A DNA stretch of 64,000 nt from Limnohabitans planktonicus II-D5 (GTDB lineage Bacteria > Pseudomonadota > Gammaproteobacteria > Burkholderiales > Burkholderiaceae_C). Shown here piece by piece: positions 1 through 8,615 of the stretch; the first letter of the stretch is position 1; the number at the start of each line of letters is the position of its first letter. The notes below the pieces were generated by a model that searched no databases, was not told where the DNA came from, and was given only the letters and a program-made list of their open reading frames with translations. The translations under genes and the position numbers were made by a program. Location: the NCBI RefSeq assembly GCF_001270065.2, contig NZ_LFYT02000013.1, forward strand, positions 43,988 through 107,987, read 5' to 3'.

Positions 1-673
1 GGCTCAGACCCGACAGTTTCTCGGCATGCTGCGTCAGAAAAGCGCGCACGGCATCGGGCTGGTTTCGCGCATGGTCACGCAAGGCCCAGCCCACGGCTTT
101 GCGGATGAAAAAGTCTGTCTCGGAGGCCAGGGCCAGCGCGTAACGGAACAAACGCGCCTGATCGGTCTGCGCCCGCCAGCCCAGCTGGTGCAGCATGGCC
201 ACACGGCGCACCCACAGGTGGGGGTGGACCAGAGCATCGTCCATGTGCCGCTGCACATCAGGGTCGCTGGCCTTGGCCCGCAGCACCACATCGCCCACCA
301 CACCGGCCAGCCCATCGACCGTGTCCGACCATGAATCGGTCTGCACCAGTTGCAAGATACCCGGCAAGGCGCTCACATCCAGCCGTTTGTGGTGTTTGGC
401 CAGCAGGTCGATGGCGGTGTATCGGAACTCACGCTCGGGCAGTTGCCACAGCGCTTGGGCCAGCGCCAGCAGCTCATCGGCTGTGCCGGTGAACTTGGGC
501 AAGCCTATGAATGCATGTTTCAGCGCTTCGCGACGAGGGCCTGCGGGAACGCCCAGAAACTCGAACTGACCGAGCATATAGGCCTTCATGGGCACGGCTT
601 GCTGCGCATCGGCTTGTGCACGCAAGGCCGCTTCGATGGGCGGCAAGCACATTGAAACAAAGAGCTTGGCCAT
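1..673 (-). CDS. DNA alkylation repair protein, AlkD-like (partial)
   Basis: An open frame starts at an ATG at 673 and runs off the left window edge, so only the first ~224 codons are seen. The protein is helical and built of HEAT-like repeats, for example a stretch reading ALVHPHLWVRRVAMLHQLGW followed by FIRKAVGWALRDHAR. That pattern is typical of the AlkD family, DNA glycosylases that release positively charged alkylated purines (3-methyladenine, 7-methylguanine). The conserved FIRKAVGWALR block lies near residues 185-200, where AlkD proteins carry an equivalent motif. The thioredoxin gene stops 3 bp upstream, so the two may be co-transcribed. The family call is from motif recognition; the C-terminus is not visible. 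Confidence 0.82.
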   Translation of the reverse strand, partial: MAKLFVSMCLPPIEAALRAQADAQQAVPMKAYMLGQFEFLGVPAGPRREALKHAFIGLPKFTGTADELLALAQALWQLPEREFRYTAIDLLAKHHKRLDVSALPGILQLVQTDSWSDTVDGLAGVVGDVVLRAKASDPDVQRHMDDALVHPHLWVRRVAMLHQLGWRAQTDQARLFRYALALASETDFFIRKAVGWALRDHARNQPDAVRAFLTQHAEKLSGLS

Positions 674-676
674 GAC

Positions 677-1015
677 TCAGGCCTTGGACATTGCGGTTTC
701 AATGTCCTGCGCGCTTGCAGGCCGCACCAGCCGCCCCACTTCCTGCCCATCGCGCAGCAGCACCAGCGTGGGCCAAAGCTTGACGCGGTAGTGGCGGCCC
801 AGCGCACGGCCAGGGCCGTCTTCGATTTTGAGGTGCTGCCACTGCGTGGGCGTGAGGGTGGGCGTGGCCAAAGCCTGCGCGATCAGGGGCTGGGCAGCGC
901 GGCAGTGACCGCACCATTCGGTGCCAAATTCCAAGAGCGCAAGGCCAGGCAGCGCCTGCACTTCGGTCAGGCTGGGGGCCTCAGTGGCGCTCATAGAGGG
1001 TTTGAAAGGGCTCAT
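677..1015 (-). CDS. Thioredoxin family protein
   Basis: A 112-residue protein with one thioredoxin fold. The redox motif WCGHC sits near residues 34-38 and the cis-proline segment (KLWPTLVLL) near 79-87. The central pair of CGHC resembles protein disulfide isomerases rather than the CGPC of classical thioredoxin, so it may have a less reducing potential; that is inference. No signal peptide is visible, so it is probably cytoplasmic. The ATG at 1015 was chosen because GAGGTG lies just upstream; a longer in-frame start would run inside the LysR gene. That gene stops at 1020, so the two are translationally close. Confidence 0.85.
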   Translation of the reverse strand: MSPFKPSMSATEAPSLTEVQALPGLALLEFGTEWCGHCRAAQPLIAQALATPTLTPTQWQHLKIEDGPGRALGRHYRVKLWPTLVLLRDGQEVGRLVRPASAQDIETAMSKA

Positions 1016-1019
1016 GAAT

Positions 1020-1970
1020 TCACCTCGGTGGTGTTGGGGGAGTGTTGGAGGGGGTGCTGAACAAACGGGACACATTGGCCCGCAGCCACTGCAGGCAGGG
1101 GTCTTTGTCAAAGCGGGCGCTCCAGTGCATGGACACGGTGAAGTCGCGCAAGGGCAAATCGGGCTCGATGATGGCCAACTCGCCCGCCTGCGCAAAGCCT
1201 TGCGCAAAGTTGCGGGGCATGAGCACCGCCAGATCGCTGCTGCGCACAATGCCGGGCAGAGACAGGAAATGGCTCACCGTCAGACGCAGGCGGTGCTGCC
1301 AGTGCATCAACTCCAGAATGCGCAGCGTGTCGGCGTGCGTGCGCACGGCGGCAAACTCCAGCTCGGCCAAGACCACCAATGCCGCCTCAGGCGTGGTCTG
1401 ATGCGCTTGCAGCTGGCTCCAACGCCCTGCCACCGGGTGGCCCTGGCGCATCAACACCACATAGCGGTCGCTCAGCAAGGGCTGTTGCAAGGTGTCACTC
1501 ACCTCGGGCAAAAACCCCATCGCCAGATCCAGCTGGCCGTTGTCCAGCGCGGGGGCAATTTGGTCGTGCGGCAGCGGCCTGGCTTCGAGCCGCATGCCCG
1601 GCGCGTGGTGCTGCAGCGCCAACACGAGCTCGGGCAAAAAACGCGCTTCACCAATGTCGCTCAGGTGCACGCGCAGCACGCGGGCCGAGCGCTGCGGGTC
1701 AAACACCTGCGAGACATTGAGCGCATCTTCAATGGTGCCCAGCGCCAATTGCACCGCTTGCGCCAGCCGGTCAGCCCGCGGCGTGGGCCGCACGCCCGCA
1801 CCACTGCGCTCAAACAAAGCGTCACCTAACACGGCCCGCAAACGCGCCAGGCCCTGGCTGGCCGCTGGCTGCGACATGCCCAGCTGCTGCGCGGCCAGGC
1901 TCACGCTGCGCGTGCGCCAGACCGCGTCAAACAAACGCAAGAGGTTCAGATCCAGGTCTTTGATATTCAT
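1020..1970 (-). CDS. LysR-family transcriptional regulator
   Basis: A 316-residue protein of normal LysR length. The N-terminal winged helix-turn-helix (about residues 5-62) shows the family pattern LNLLRLFDAVWRTRSVSLAAQ followed by GMSQPAASQGLARLR. The rest is the LysR substrate-binding domain. It is divergent from the 2-oxoacid oxidoreductase operon starting at 2066, with only 95 bp between the start codons, so it probably controls that operon and itself. The effector cannot be read from sequence. Downstream it nearly overlaps the thioredoxin gene. Confidence 0.9.
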   Translation of the reverse strand: MNIKDLDLNLLRLFDAVWRTRSVSLAAQQLGMSQPAASQGLARLRAVLGDALFERSGAGVRPTPRADRLAQAVQLALGTIEDALNVSQVFDPQRSARVLRVHLSDIGEARFLPELVLALQHHAPGMRLEARPLPHDQIAPALDNGQLDLAMGFLPEVSDTLQQPLLSDRYVVLMRQGHPVAGRWSQLQAHQTTPEAALVVLAELEFAAVRTHADTLRILELMHWQHRLRLTVSHFLSLPGIVRSSDLAVLMPRNFAQGFAQAGELAIIEPDLPLRDFTVSMHWSARFDKDPCLQWLRANVSRLFSTPSNTPPTPPR

Positions 1971-2065
1971 TCAATGCATACCGTTTATTCAGAATATTTT
2001 ATGCACTTATACGTAAGATGGTCTTTGACCCTTGAACGCGGGCACAACAACGCAAGGAGCGTGCT
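1971..2065. promoter_or_regulatory. Divergent promoter region, LysR / oxidoreductase operon
   Basis: This 95-bp gap between two divergent start codons is AT-rich against a GC-rich background. It contains the inverted repeat TGCATA (1975-1980) / TATGCA (2000-2005) and an inner palindrome TATTCAGAATA around 1986-1996, candidate sites for the LysR protein. An AAGGAG ribosome site at 2054-2059 lies 6 nt before the TTG at 2066 and decides that start. Operator assignment is inference. Confidence 0.5.
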
Positions 2066-4222
2066 TTGGAAGTTTCATTTCACGAAGAAATCAAGGCCCT
2101 GCGCATGGGCGCGGGCGAGGTCTTTCATGGCGAAGGCATTCTGGCCATCACCAAGGGGCTGCTGCAGTCGGGCGTGAGCTATGTGGGCGGCTACCAGGGC
2201 GCACCGGTCTCGCACTTGCTCGACGTCATGGTGCAGGCCAAACCCTATATGGACGAGCTGGGTGTGCATGTGGAGGCGTGTTCCAACGAAGCGTCTGCTG
2301 CGGCCATGCTGGGCGCGTCCATCCACTACCCGATTCGCGGTGCGGTGACCTGGAAGTCGATTGTGGGCACCAACGTGGCGGCCGACGCGCTGTCCAACCT
2401 GTCGTCTCCCGGTGTGACGGGCGGCGTGCTGATCGTGGTGGGCGAAGACTATGGCGAAGGCGCGAGCGTCATTCAAGAGCGCACACACGCTTACGCGCTC
2501 AAGTCGGGCATGTGCCTGCTCGATCCCAGGCCCGAGTTGGGCCAGATGGTCAACATGGTGGAGCACGGTTTTCGGCTGTCTGAAGCGTCCAACATGCCGG
2601 TGATGATGGAGCTGCGCATCCGCGCCTGCCATGTGCGCGGCCAGTTTGTGGCCAAGGACAACCAGGCCCCCAAACTCTCCAAAAAACACCTGATCGACGA
2701 ACCCGCAGGCTTCAACTACATGCGCCTGGCGCACCCGCCTGTGACCTTTGCGCAAGAAAAACGCAAAGTCGAACACCGCTTGCCTGCTGCCCGTCAATAC
2801 ATTGCCGAGCAGCGCCTGAACGAACACTTTGAAGGCAGCACCCACCGCCACCTGGGCCTGATCGTGCAAGGCGGTTTGTACAACACGCTGATGCGCACCC
2901 TGCAGCAGTTCGATCTGGCCGATGCCTTTGGTGTGACCAGCCTGTCGGTGCTGGTGCTGAACGTGACCTACCCGCTGGTGCCGGGTGAATTGGTGAATTT
3001 CTGCAAGGACAAATCGGCCGTGCTGCTGCTCGAAGAAGGCCAGCCCGAATACATCGAGCAAGAGCTTGCGCTGATGCTGCGCCGCCTTGACCTGCAAACC
3101 CCGCTGCACGGCAAAGACATGCTGCCCTCGGGTGGTGAGTACACCGCCGAGGTCATGGCCCAGGGCCTGCTTAAATTTCTGGACCGCCACCAAGCCGATG
3201 CTGTGCCCGAAGCCACACGGCAATGGCTGGCCACCAATGGCGAACGCCGCCAGCAAGTGCAAAGTCTTCTGGGCAGCCCCTTGCCTGCGCGGCCACCGAG
3301 CATGTGCATTGGCTGCCCCGAACGGCCGGTGTTCTCGGCCCTGAAGTTGGCCCAGCAAGATGTCGGCCCGGTGCACATTTCAGGCGACATCGGCTGCCAT
3401 GCCCTGGCTACTTTTGAGCCGTTTTCGGTGGGCCACTCCATCCTGGGCTATGGCATGAGCCTGGCCAGCCGGGCGGGTGTGTCGCCCCTCATGAAGCGGC
3501 GCGTATTGTCGGTCATGGGCGACGGCGGTTTTTGGCACAACGGCTTGCTCACGGGCGTGCAAAGTGCGCTGTTCAACGGCGACGACGCGGTGCTGCTGAT
3601 CTTTAAAAACGGCTACACCTCAGCCACCGGCACGCAAGACATCATCAACACGCCCACCGACATCGCCAAAGAACTGGCGGGCGACAAGCGCCAGAGCATG
3701 GTGCACACCAACCAGACCATCGAGTCCACCCTCAAAGGCCTGGGCGTGCAGTGGCTGCGCACGGTCCACACCTACGAAGTGAGCCACATGCAGGCGACGC
3801 TGACCGAGGCCTTCACCACCGAGTTTCAGGGCCTGAAAGTCATCGTGGCCGAAGGTGAATGCCAGCTCGAACGCCAGCGCCGCATCAAGCCCTGGCTGGC
3901 TTCGCTGCTGTCCAAAGGCAAGCGGGTGGAGCGCGTGAAATACGGCGTGGACGAAGATGTGTGCAACGGCGACCACGCCTGCATTCGCCTGTCGGGCTGC
4001 CCCACCCTCACGCTCAAAGACAACCCCGACCCACTCAAGGTGGACCCGGTGGCCACCGTGATCGACGGCTGTGTGGGCTGCGGCCTGTGCGGTGAAAACG
4101 CGCATGCGGCCACGCTGTGCCCGTCCTTTTACCGGGCCGAAGTGGTGCAAAACCCCAAGCTGCACGAGCGCCTGTGGGCCCGCTGGCAAGGCCTGGCCAC
4201 ACGTTGGCTGCAACCCGCTTGA
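2066..4222 (+). CDS. Indolepyruvate ferredoxin oxidoreductase-like, alpha-type (TPP) subunit
   Basis: A 718-residue protein resembling the alpha subunit of indolepyruvate:ferredoxin oxidoreductase (IorA type), which decarboxylates aryl 2-oxoacids to acyl-CoA with thiamine diphosphate and Fe-S clusters. The TPP-binding GDG lies at about residues 485-487 and is followed about 30 residues later by FKNGYT. A CIGCPERP segment lies near 413-420, and cysteine-rich cluster motifs near the C-terminus include CVGCGLC around 670. It starts with TTG, supported by AAGGAG 6 nt upstream. The partner gamma-type subunit follows after 23 bp. The true substrate is unknown; the family includes many aerobic, poorly characterised members. 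Confidence 0.85.
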   Translation: MEVSFHEEIKALRMGAGEVFHGEGILAITKGLLQSGVSYVGGYQGAPVSHLLDVMVQAKPYMDELGVHVEACSNEASAAAMLGASIHYPIRGAVTWKSIVGTNVAADALSNLSSPGVTGGVLIVVGEDYGEGASVIQERTHAYALKSGMCLLDPRPELGQMVNMVEHGFRLSEASNMPVMMELRIRACHVRGQFVAKDNQAPKLSKKHLIDEPAGFNYMRLAHPPVTFAQEKRKVEHRLPAARQYIAEQRLNEHFEGSTHRHLGLIVQGGLYNTLMRTLQQFDLADAFGVTSLSVLVLNVTYPLVPGELVNFCKDKSAVLLLEEGQPEYIEQELALMLRRLDLQTPLHGKDMLPSGGEYTAEVMAQGLLKFLDRHQADAVPEATRQWLATNGERRQQVQSLLGSPLPARPPSMCIGCPERPVFSALKLAQQDVGPVHISGDIGCHALATFEPFSVGHSILGYGMSLASRAGVSPLMKRRVLSVMGDGGFWHNGLLTGVQSALFNGDDAVLLIFKNGYTSATGTQDIINTPTDIAKELAGDKRQSMVHTNQTIESTLKGLGVQWLRTVHTYEVSHMQATLTEAFTTEFQGLKVIVAEGECQLERQRRIKPWLASLLSKGKRVERVKYGVDEDVCNGDHACIRLSGCPTLTLKDNPDPLKVDPVATVIDGCVGCGLCGENAHAATLCPSFYRAEVVQNPKLHERLWARWQGLATRWLQPA

Positions 4223-4245
4223 TTCGCCCCATTCAGAGACACACC

Positions 4246-5817
4246 ATGACCCAACCGATTTCCATTTTGTTGTGCGCCTTGGGCGGCGAAGGCGGCGGCG
4301 TGCTGGCCGACTGGCTGGTCGACGTGGCCCGCCACGCAGGCCACCCGGCGCAAGCCACCTCCATTCCCGGCGTGGCGCAACGCACCGGGGCCACCACCTA
4401 TTACCTCGAGGTCTACCCCCTGCCCCACAGCCAACTGCAAGGCCGCTTGCCGGTGCTGGGCCTGAACCCGTTGCCGGGCAGGCTCGATGCACTGGTGTCG
4501 TCCGAGTTGCTGGAGACCGCACGCCAAATTGGCAACGGCCTGGCTTCAAACGACCGCACTTTGGTCATCAGTGCCTCGTCGCGGGCGCTCACCACCGCCG
4601 AAAAAATGACCATGGGCGATGGCCGCCGCCCCGAAGGTCCGCTGCTCGATGTGATCGCCGCCCACAGCCAGCGCCACCATGTGATGGACATGGCCAGCCT
4701 GTGCCAGCAAAGCGGCACCATGGTCAGCGCCGTCATGTTGGGGGGCATTGCGGGCAGTGGCTTGCTGCCATTTACACGGTCGCATTACGAAGCCGTGTTG
4801 GCGGGCCCAAGCAGCTCGGCCAAGGCCAGCTTGCGCGGCTTTGCGTTGGCCTTTGAGCTGGTCACGCGCCAGCGCGAACAGGCGCAGTATGTTGAGCATG
4901 TGATGAAGCCGGCTGCGCCTGTCGCAGCGGCGGCCTTGCCTGCAGAAGTGGGCGCCAAGTTTCCAGCAGCGTTGCACCCCCTCATGGGCTTGGCGCACCA
5001 ACGCTTGGTGGAATACCAAGGCCCCGCTTATGCCCACCTGTATGTGCAGCGGCTCGAACGCTTGCTCAGTGCAGAGTCCAACTCACCCGACAGCACCCGC
5101 CCAGTGACCGCCGAGACCACCCGCTGGTTGGCCCTGTGGATGGCGTTTGACGACATCATCCGTGTGGCCGACCTCAAAAGCCGCGCCAGCCGCTGGGACC
5201 GCGTGACGCAAGAAGTCAAAGCCAAAGAGGGCGACGTGCTCAAGGTCTACGACCACTTCAAGCCCGGCGTGCCCGAGCTGGCCGCCCTGCTGCCCCAAGG
5301 CCTGGCCAACAAACTGCTGCGCTGGGACCGGGCCCGCGTGGCCAATGGCAAAGCGCCGTGGTCCATGCCACTCAAGGTGGCGCGTCATGCGCTGTCGGGC
5401 ATGGCCAGCTTGCGCGTACTGGCCAGCTTGCGCGTGCTGCGCCCGCTGGGCAGCCGCTATCAGGCCGAGCAAACGTTGATCGAAGAGTGGCTGGGCGGCA
5501 TCGAAACCGCCACACGCCTGTCCCCCGCACTGGGCCTGGAGCTGGCGCGTTGTGGGCAACTCATCAAGGGTTACGGCAGCACCAACGAACGTGGCAAGGA
5601 CAACCTGCTGCACATCCTGCGCCATGTGTGCGGCCCAGCTTCAGCCGTGCCTGTGGCCGAGCAAGCTGAGGCCGTGGCCCGCATCCGCCAGGCGGCCTTG
5701 CAAGACGAAGCCGGTCAAGCGCTCGATCAGGCTTTGTTGCAACATGGTGCGCCAGCGCGTCCGGTCAAGGCACAACCGGTGCTTTGGATGAAAAATCCCC
5801 GGTTGCAAAAATCCTGA
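4246..5817 (+). CDS. Indolepyruvate oxidoreductase beta-type subunit with C-terminal DUF6537-like region
   Basis: A 523-residue partner of the upstream TPP subunit. The first ~190 residues form the 2-oxoacid:acceptor oxidoreductase gamma domain, with the glycine-rich opening LGGEGGGVLADWL near residues 10-22 and the SIPGVAQRTGATTYY segment near 40-54. The remaining ~300 residues are helical and match the extension (DUF6537 type) common in large proteobacterial IorB-like proteins; classical archaeal IorB is only ~200 residues. ATG 4246 is preferred over upstream in-frame starts, which lie inside the previous gene. It is likely co-transcribed with the genes on both sides. Confidence 0.82.
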   Translation: MTQPISILLCALGGEGGGVLADWLVDVARHAGHPAQATSIPGVAQRTGATTYYLEVYPLPHSQLQGRLPVLGLNPLPGRLDALVSSELLETARQIGNGLASNDRTLVISASSRALTTAEKMTMGDGRRPEGPLLDVIAAHSQRHHVMDMASLCQQSGTMVSAVMLGGIAGSGLLPFTRSHYEAVLAGPSSSAKASLRGFALAFELVTRQREQAQYVEHVMKPAAPVAAAALPAEVGAKFPAALHPLMGLAHQRLVEYQGPAYAHLYVQRLERLLSAESNSPDSTRPVTAETTRWLALWMAFDDIIRVADLKSRASRWDRVTQEVKAKEGDVLKVYDHFKPGVPELAALLPQGLANKLLRWDRARVANGKAPWSMPLKVARHALSGMASLRVLASLRVLRPLGSRYQAEQTLIEEWLGGIETATRLSPALGLELARCGQLIKGYGSTNERGKDNLLHILRHVCGPASAVPVAEQAEAVARIRQAALQDEAGQALDQALLQHGAPARPVKAQPVLWMKNPRLQKS

Positions 5818-5865
5818 GCAGCCCCATCATCGACATCGGCCCCATCAAAACCCAAGGAGACACGC

Positions 5866-6858
5866 ATGAAAACAACCGGTTTCTTATCACGACGCGCAGT
5901 CAGCGCTGCGCTGCTGGCCATCGCAGCCGGGCCAGCCCTGTGCCTGAGCGCAGCCGCGCAAAGCTGGCCCACCAAGCCCATCAAGATCGTGGTCAACTTT
6001 CCACCCGGTGGCGCAGCCGACCAGATCGCCCGCGCCATTGGCGTGCCACTGGGCGAGGCGCTGGGCCAGCCTGTGGTGGTGGAAAACCGGGGCGGTGCCA
6101 ACGGCAAACTCGGTGGTGAAATGGTCGCCAAATCACCGGCCGACGGCTACACGCTTCTCATGAGCTCAGGCGGCATGGTGTCGGTCAACCCGCACATCTA
6201 CGCCCGCATGCCCTTTGACCCGGCCAAAGACCTGATGCCCGTGGCATCGGCTGCCCGCGTGTTGGTGTTTCTGGTGGCCAAGCCCAACTTCCCGGCCAAC
6301 ACCATTCAGGAATTTCTGGCCCATGTGAAGGCCAACCCCGGTCGCTTGTCTTATGGCTCGGCAGGCAACGGCAGCTCGCCGCACCTGGCTGGCGAAATGA
6401 TGAAAAGCCAGGCCGGACTGTTTGCTGTGCATGTGCCGTATCGGGGTGCGGCACCCGCTTTGCAAGACGTATTGGCAGGACAACTGGACTTTTACTTTGA
6501 CCCCGGCATTGGCCTGGGCCAAGTGCGGGCGGGCAAGCTCAAGCTGCTGGCCGTAGGCAGCATGAAGCGCTCGCCCCTTTTTCCCAACGTGCCCACGCTG
6601 CATGAAGCGGGCCTGACGGGTTTTGATGCCGATTCGGTGTTCGGCTTTTACGCGCCTGCGGGCACACCCGCCGATGTGGTCAACCGCGTCAACCGCGAGA
6701 TCAACCGCATTTTGGGCACCCAGGCGCTGAAAGACCGCATTCAAAATTTGGGGGGCGAAGCCCTGCCTTTGACCCCCGCAGAGTTTGCAGCCCGTGCAGC
6801 TGACGATTCCAAACGCTTTGGAGCCATCATCCGCGAACGCAAGATCGTGGGCGACTGA
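5866..6858 (+). CDS. Bug/TctC-family tripartite tricarboxylate transporter substrate-binding protein
   Basis: A 330-residue periplasmic binding protein of the Bug family. It has a signal peptide (about residues 1-28, ending near AAAQS) and the usual Bug opening WPTKPIKIVVNFPPGGAADQIAR-like segment, then ENRGGANGKLGGE and the ADGYTLL motif. AAGGAG lies 6 nt before the ATG. It follows the oxidoreductase operon by 48 bp and probably supplies an organic acid for it. No TctA or TctB membrane partner is nearby, which is common for orphan Bug proteins in Burkholderiales; how ligand is then transported cannot be said. Ligand unknown. Confidence 0.9.
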   Translation: MKTTGFLSRRAVSAALLAIAAGPALCLSAAAQSWPTKPIKIVVNFPPGGAADQIARAIGVPLGEALGQPVVVENRGGANGKLGGEMVAKSPADGYTLLMSSGGMVSVNPHIYARMPFDPAKDLMPVASAARVLVFLVAKPNFPANTIQEFLAHVKANPGRLSYGSAGNGSSPHLAGEMMKSQAGLFAVHVPYRGAAPALQDVLAGQLDFYFDPGIGLGQVRAGKLKLLAVGSMKRSPLFPNVPTLHEAGLTGFDADSVFGFYAPAGTPADVVNRVNREINRILGTQALKDRIQNLGGEALPLTPAEFAARAADDSKRFGAIIRERKIVGD

Positions 6859-6877
6859 GGCAAATCAAACCCCGCGT

Positions 6878-7872
6878 GATCACCCACATGCCTCGTTCAG
6901 GCCTTGCCTGTGTGCACACATCCGTCGGGGTCTTCGACCACCGACCTACAACAGACATTCCCCCATCCGCCGCCCTCGACCGCCGACCCACAACAAACAT
7001 TCCCCTATCGGTCGCCCTCGACCGCCGACAACAGGCATTCCTTGGTAGGTCGGTACTCGAAGAGTCCGACGTTTGCATGCTCACCCACATGCCTCGTTCA
7101 GGCCTTGCCGGTCTGCGCACATCCGTCGGGGTCTTCGACCACCGACCTACAAAAGACATTCCCCCATCCGTCGCCCTCGACCGCCGCCCCAAAACAGACA
7201 TTCCCCTATCGGTCGCCCTCGACCACAGACAACAGGCCGTCCCTCGTAGGTCGGTACTCGAAGAGTCCGACGCTGGCGTGCTCACCCACATGCCTCGTTC
7301 AAGCATTGCCGGTATGCGCACATCCGTCGGGGTCTTCGACCGCCGACCTACAACAGACAATCCCCCATCCGTCGTCTTTGACCGCAGCCCCAAAACAGGC
7401 CTTCCCCTATCCGTCGCCCTCGACCGCCGACAACACACATTCCCTCGTAGGTCGGTACTCGAAGAGTCCGACGTTTGCATGCTCATCCACATGCCTCGTT
7501 CAGGCCTTGCCTGTGTGCACACATCCGTCGGGGTCTTCGACCGCCGACCTACAACAGACATTCCTCCATCCGCCGCCCTCGACCGCCGACCCACAACAGA
7601 CAGCCCCCATCCGTCGCCCTCGACCGCCGACCCACAACAGACAGCCCCTATCCGTCGCCCTCGACCGCCGACAACAGGCATTCCTTGGTAGGTCGGTACT
7701 CGAAGAGTCCGCCGTTTGCATGCTCACCCACATGCCTCGTTCAGGCCTTGCCGGTCTGCGCACATCCGTCGGGGTCTTCGACCACCGACCTACAACAAAC
7801 ATTCCCTATCCGTCGTCTTTGACCGCCGCCCCAAAACAGACATTCCCCTATCGGTCGCCCTCGACCGCCGAC
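6878..7872. repeat. REP array 1: ~201-bp tandem units of paired GTAGGTCGG hairpins
   Basis: About 1 kb of tandem repeat fills the gap between the Bug gene and the Crp-type gene. GTAGGTCGGTACTCGAAGAG recurs at 7045, 7246, 7447 and 7688, giving periods of 201, 201 and 241 bp, with a partial unit before 7045. Each unit holds one left hairpin, a spacer with CACATGCCTCGTTCAGGC, a facing hairpin ending CGACCTACAACA, and two or three ~40-bp sub-repeats carrying CCCTCGACCGCCGAC; the 241-bp unit has one sub-repeat more. The hairpins are the same REP type as in the array near 13-14.5 kb. Long open frames across it are by-products of a period divisible by three. Confidence 0.92.
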
Positions 7873-7882
7873 TTGCAAATCA

Positions 7883-8509
7883 TCAAACCCCAGCCAGCTC
7901 GCGCAGCGCTTGCGGGTTGGGCAGGCACAACACACGGCCGCCGCCACTGATGAGTTGGCGCTCGCGCAGATGGCGCAGCACGCGAGAGAAGGTTTCCGGG
8001 GCGATGCCCAATTGCGCCGCGATGGTGCATTTGCGCTCTGTCAAGGTGACGGCCAGCCCCCCCGAATCGTCCTGGGGCGCTGCATGCTGCAGCAACCATT
8101 CGGCGCAACGCGCATCTGCGTCCTTGGACAAACGGCTCACGGCCAGATCGGTTTGCTGTCGCTGGGCTTTGGCCAAGTCCTTCAGCAAGTTTTGCGTGCC
8201 GGCAGGCAATGTGTTCACCTCGGCCAGAAAATCCTGCACGCTGATGAATTGCAACTCCACGGGTGTTTGTGCCACCGCGTCCACCGCATGGGTCAGGCCA
8301 AGCAAACCAGAAGCGGCCTCCAGCCAGAACGGCCCGTCCACCGCACCCAGCTGATGCTCCAGCACACCGTGCTGCAACACCCCCAAGGTGACACGCCCCT
8401 TGCGGACGTGGACGATGCGGTCCACCGCATCGCCCCGGTGCAGCAAAACGGTGCCTGCCGCCACGGTCACGCCTGGATGGGAGGTGAGGGAAGAAACGGA
8501 TGCCAACAT
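7883..8509 (-). CDS. Crp/Fnr-family transcriptional regulator
   Basis: About 208 residues. The N-terminal half is a cyclic-nucleotide-binding-type beta barrel (GTVLLHRGDAVDRIVHVRKG near residues 18-37). The C-terminal third has the Crp-type winged HTH (TIAAQLGIAPETFSRVLRHL near 166-185). No N-terminal cysteine cluster of Fnr type is seen, so oxygen sensing by an Fe-S cluster is unlikely. ATG 8509 has GTGGAG 6 nt upstream; an in-frame GTG at 8554 would add 15 residues but lacks a good ribosome site. The 3' end stops 11 bp from REP array 1. Target genes unknown; the neighbouring tartrate genes are candidates only by position. Confidence 0.85.
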   Translation of the reverse strand: MLASVSSLTSHPGVTVAAGTVLLHRGDAVDRIVHVRKGRVTLGVLQHGVLEHQLGAVDGPFWLEAASGLLGLTHAVDAVAQTPVELQFISVQDFLAEVNTLPAGTQNLLKDLAKAQRQQTDLAVSRLSKDADARCAEWLLQHAAPQDDSGGLAVTLTERKCTIAAQLGIAPETFSRVLRHLRERQLISGGGRVLCLPNPQALRELAGV

Positions 8510-8615
8510 GATGGGCTCCACTGTGCCAGAGCATGTCGGCTGCGGTTTTGACACACATCAACTCGCCGCACGCCATGTGCAAGCGCCCCACAAACTGGCC
8601 TGCGCCAGGCTGGCT

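Noticed and set aside
6827..7950. Long open frames of 250-350 codons on both strands across REP array 1, rich in S, T, P and R
   Set aside because: They arise because the 201-bp period is divisible by three and the GC-rich repeat lacks stops. The translations are repeats of the DNA unit, have no ribosome sites and continue into neighbouring genes.
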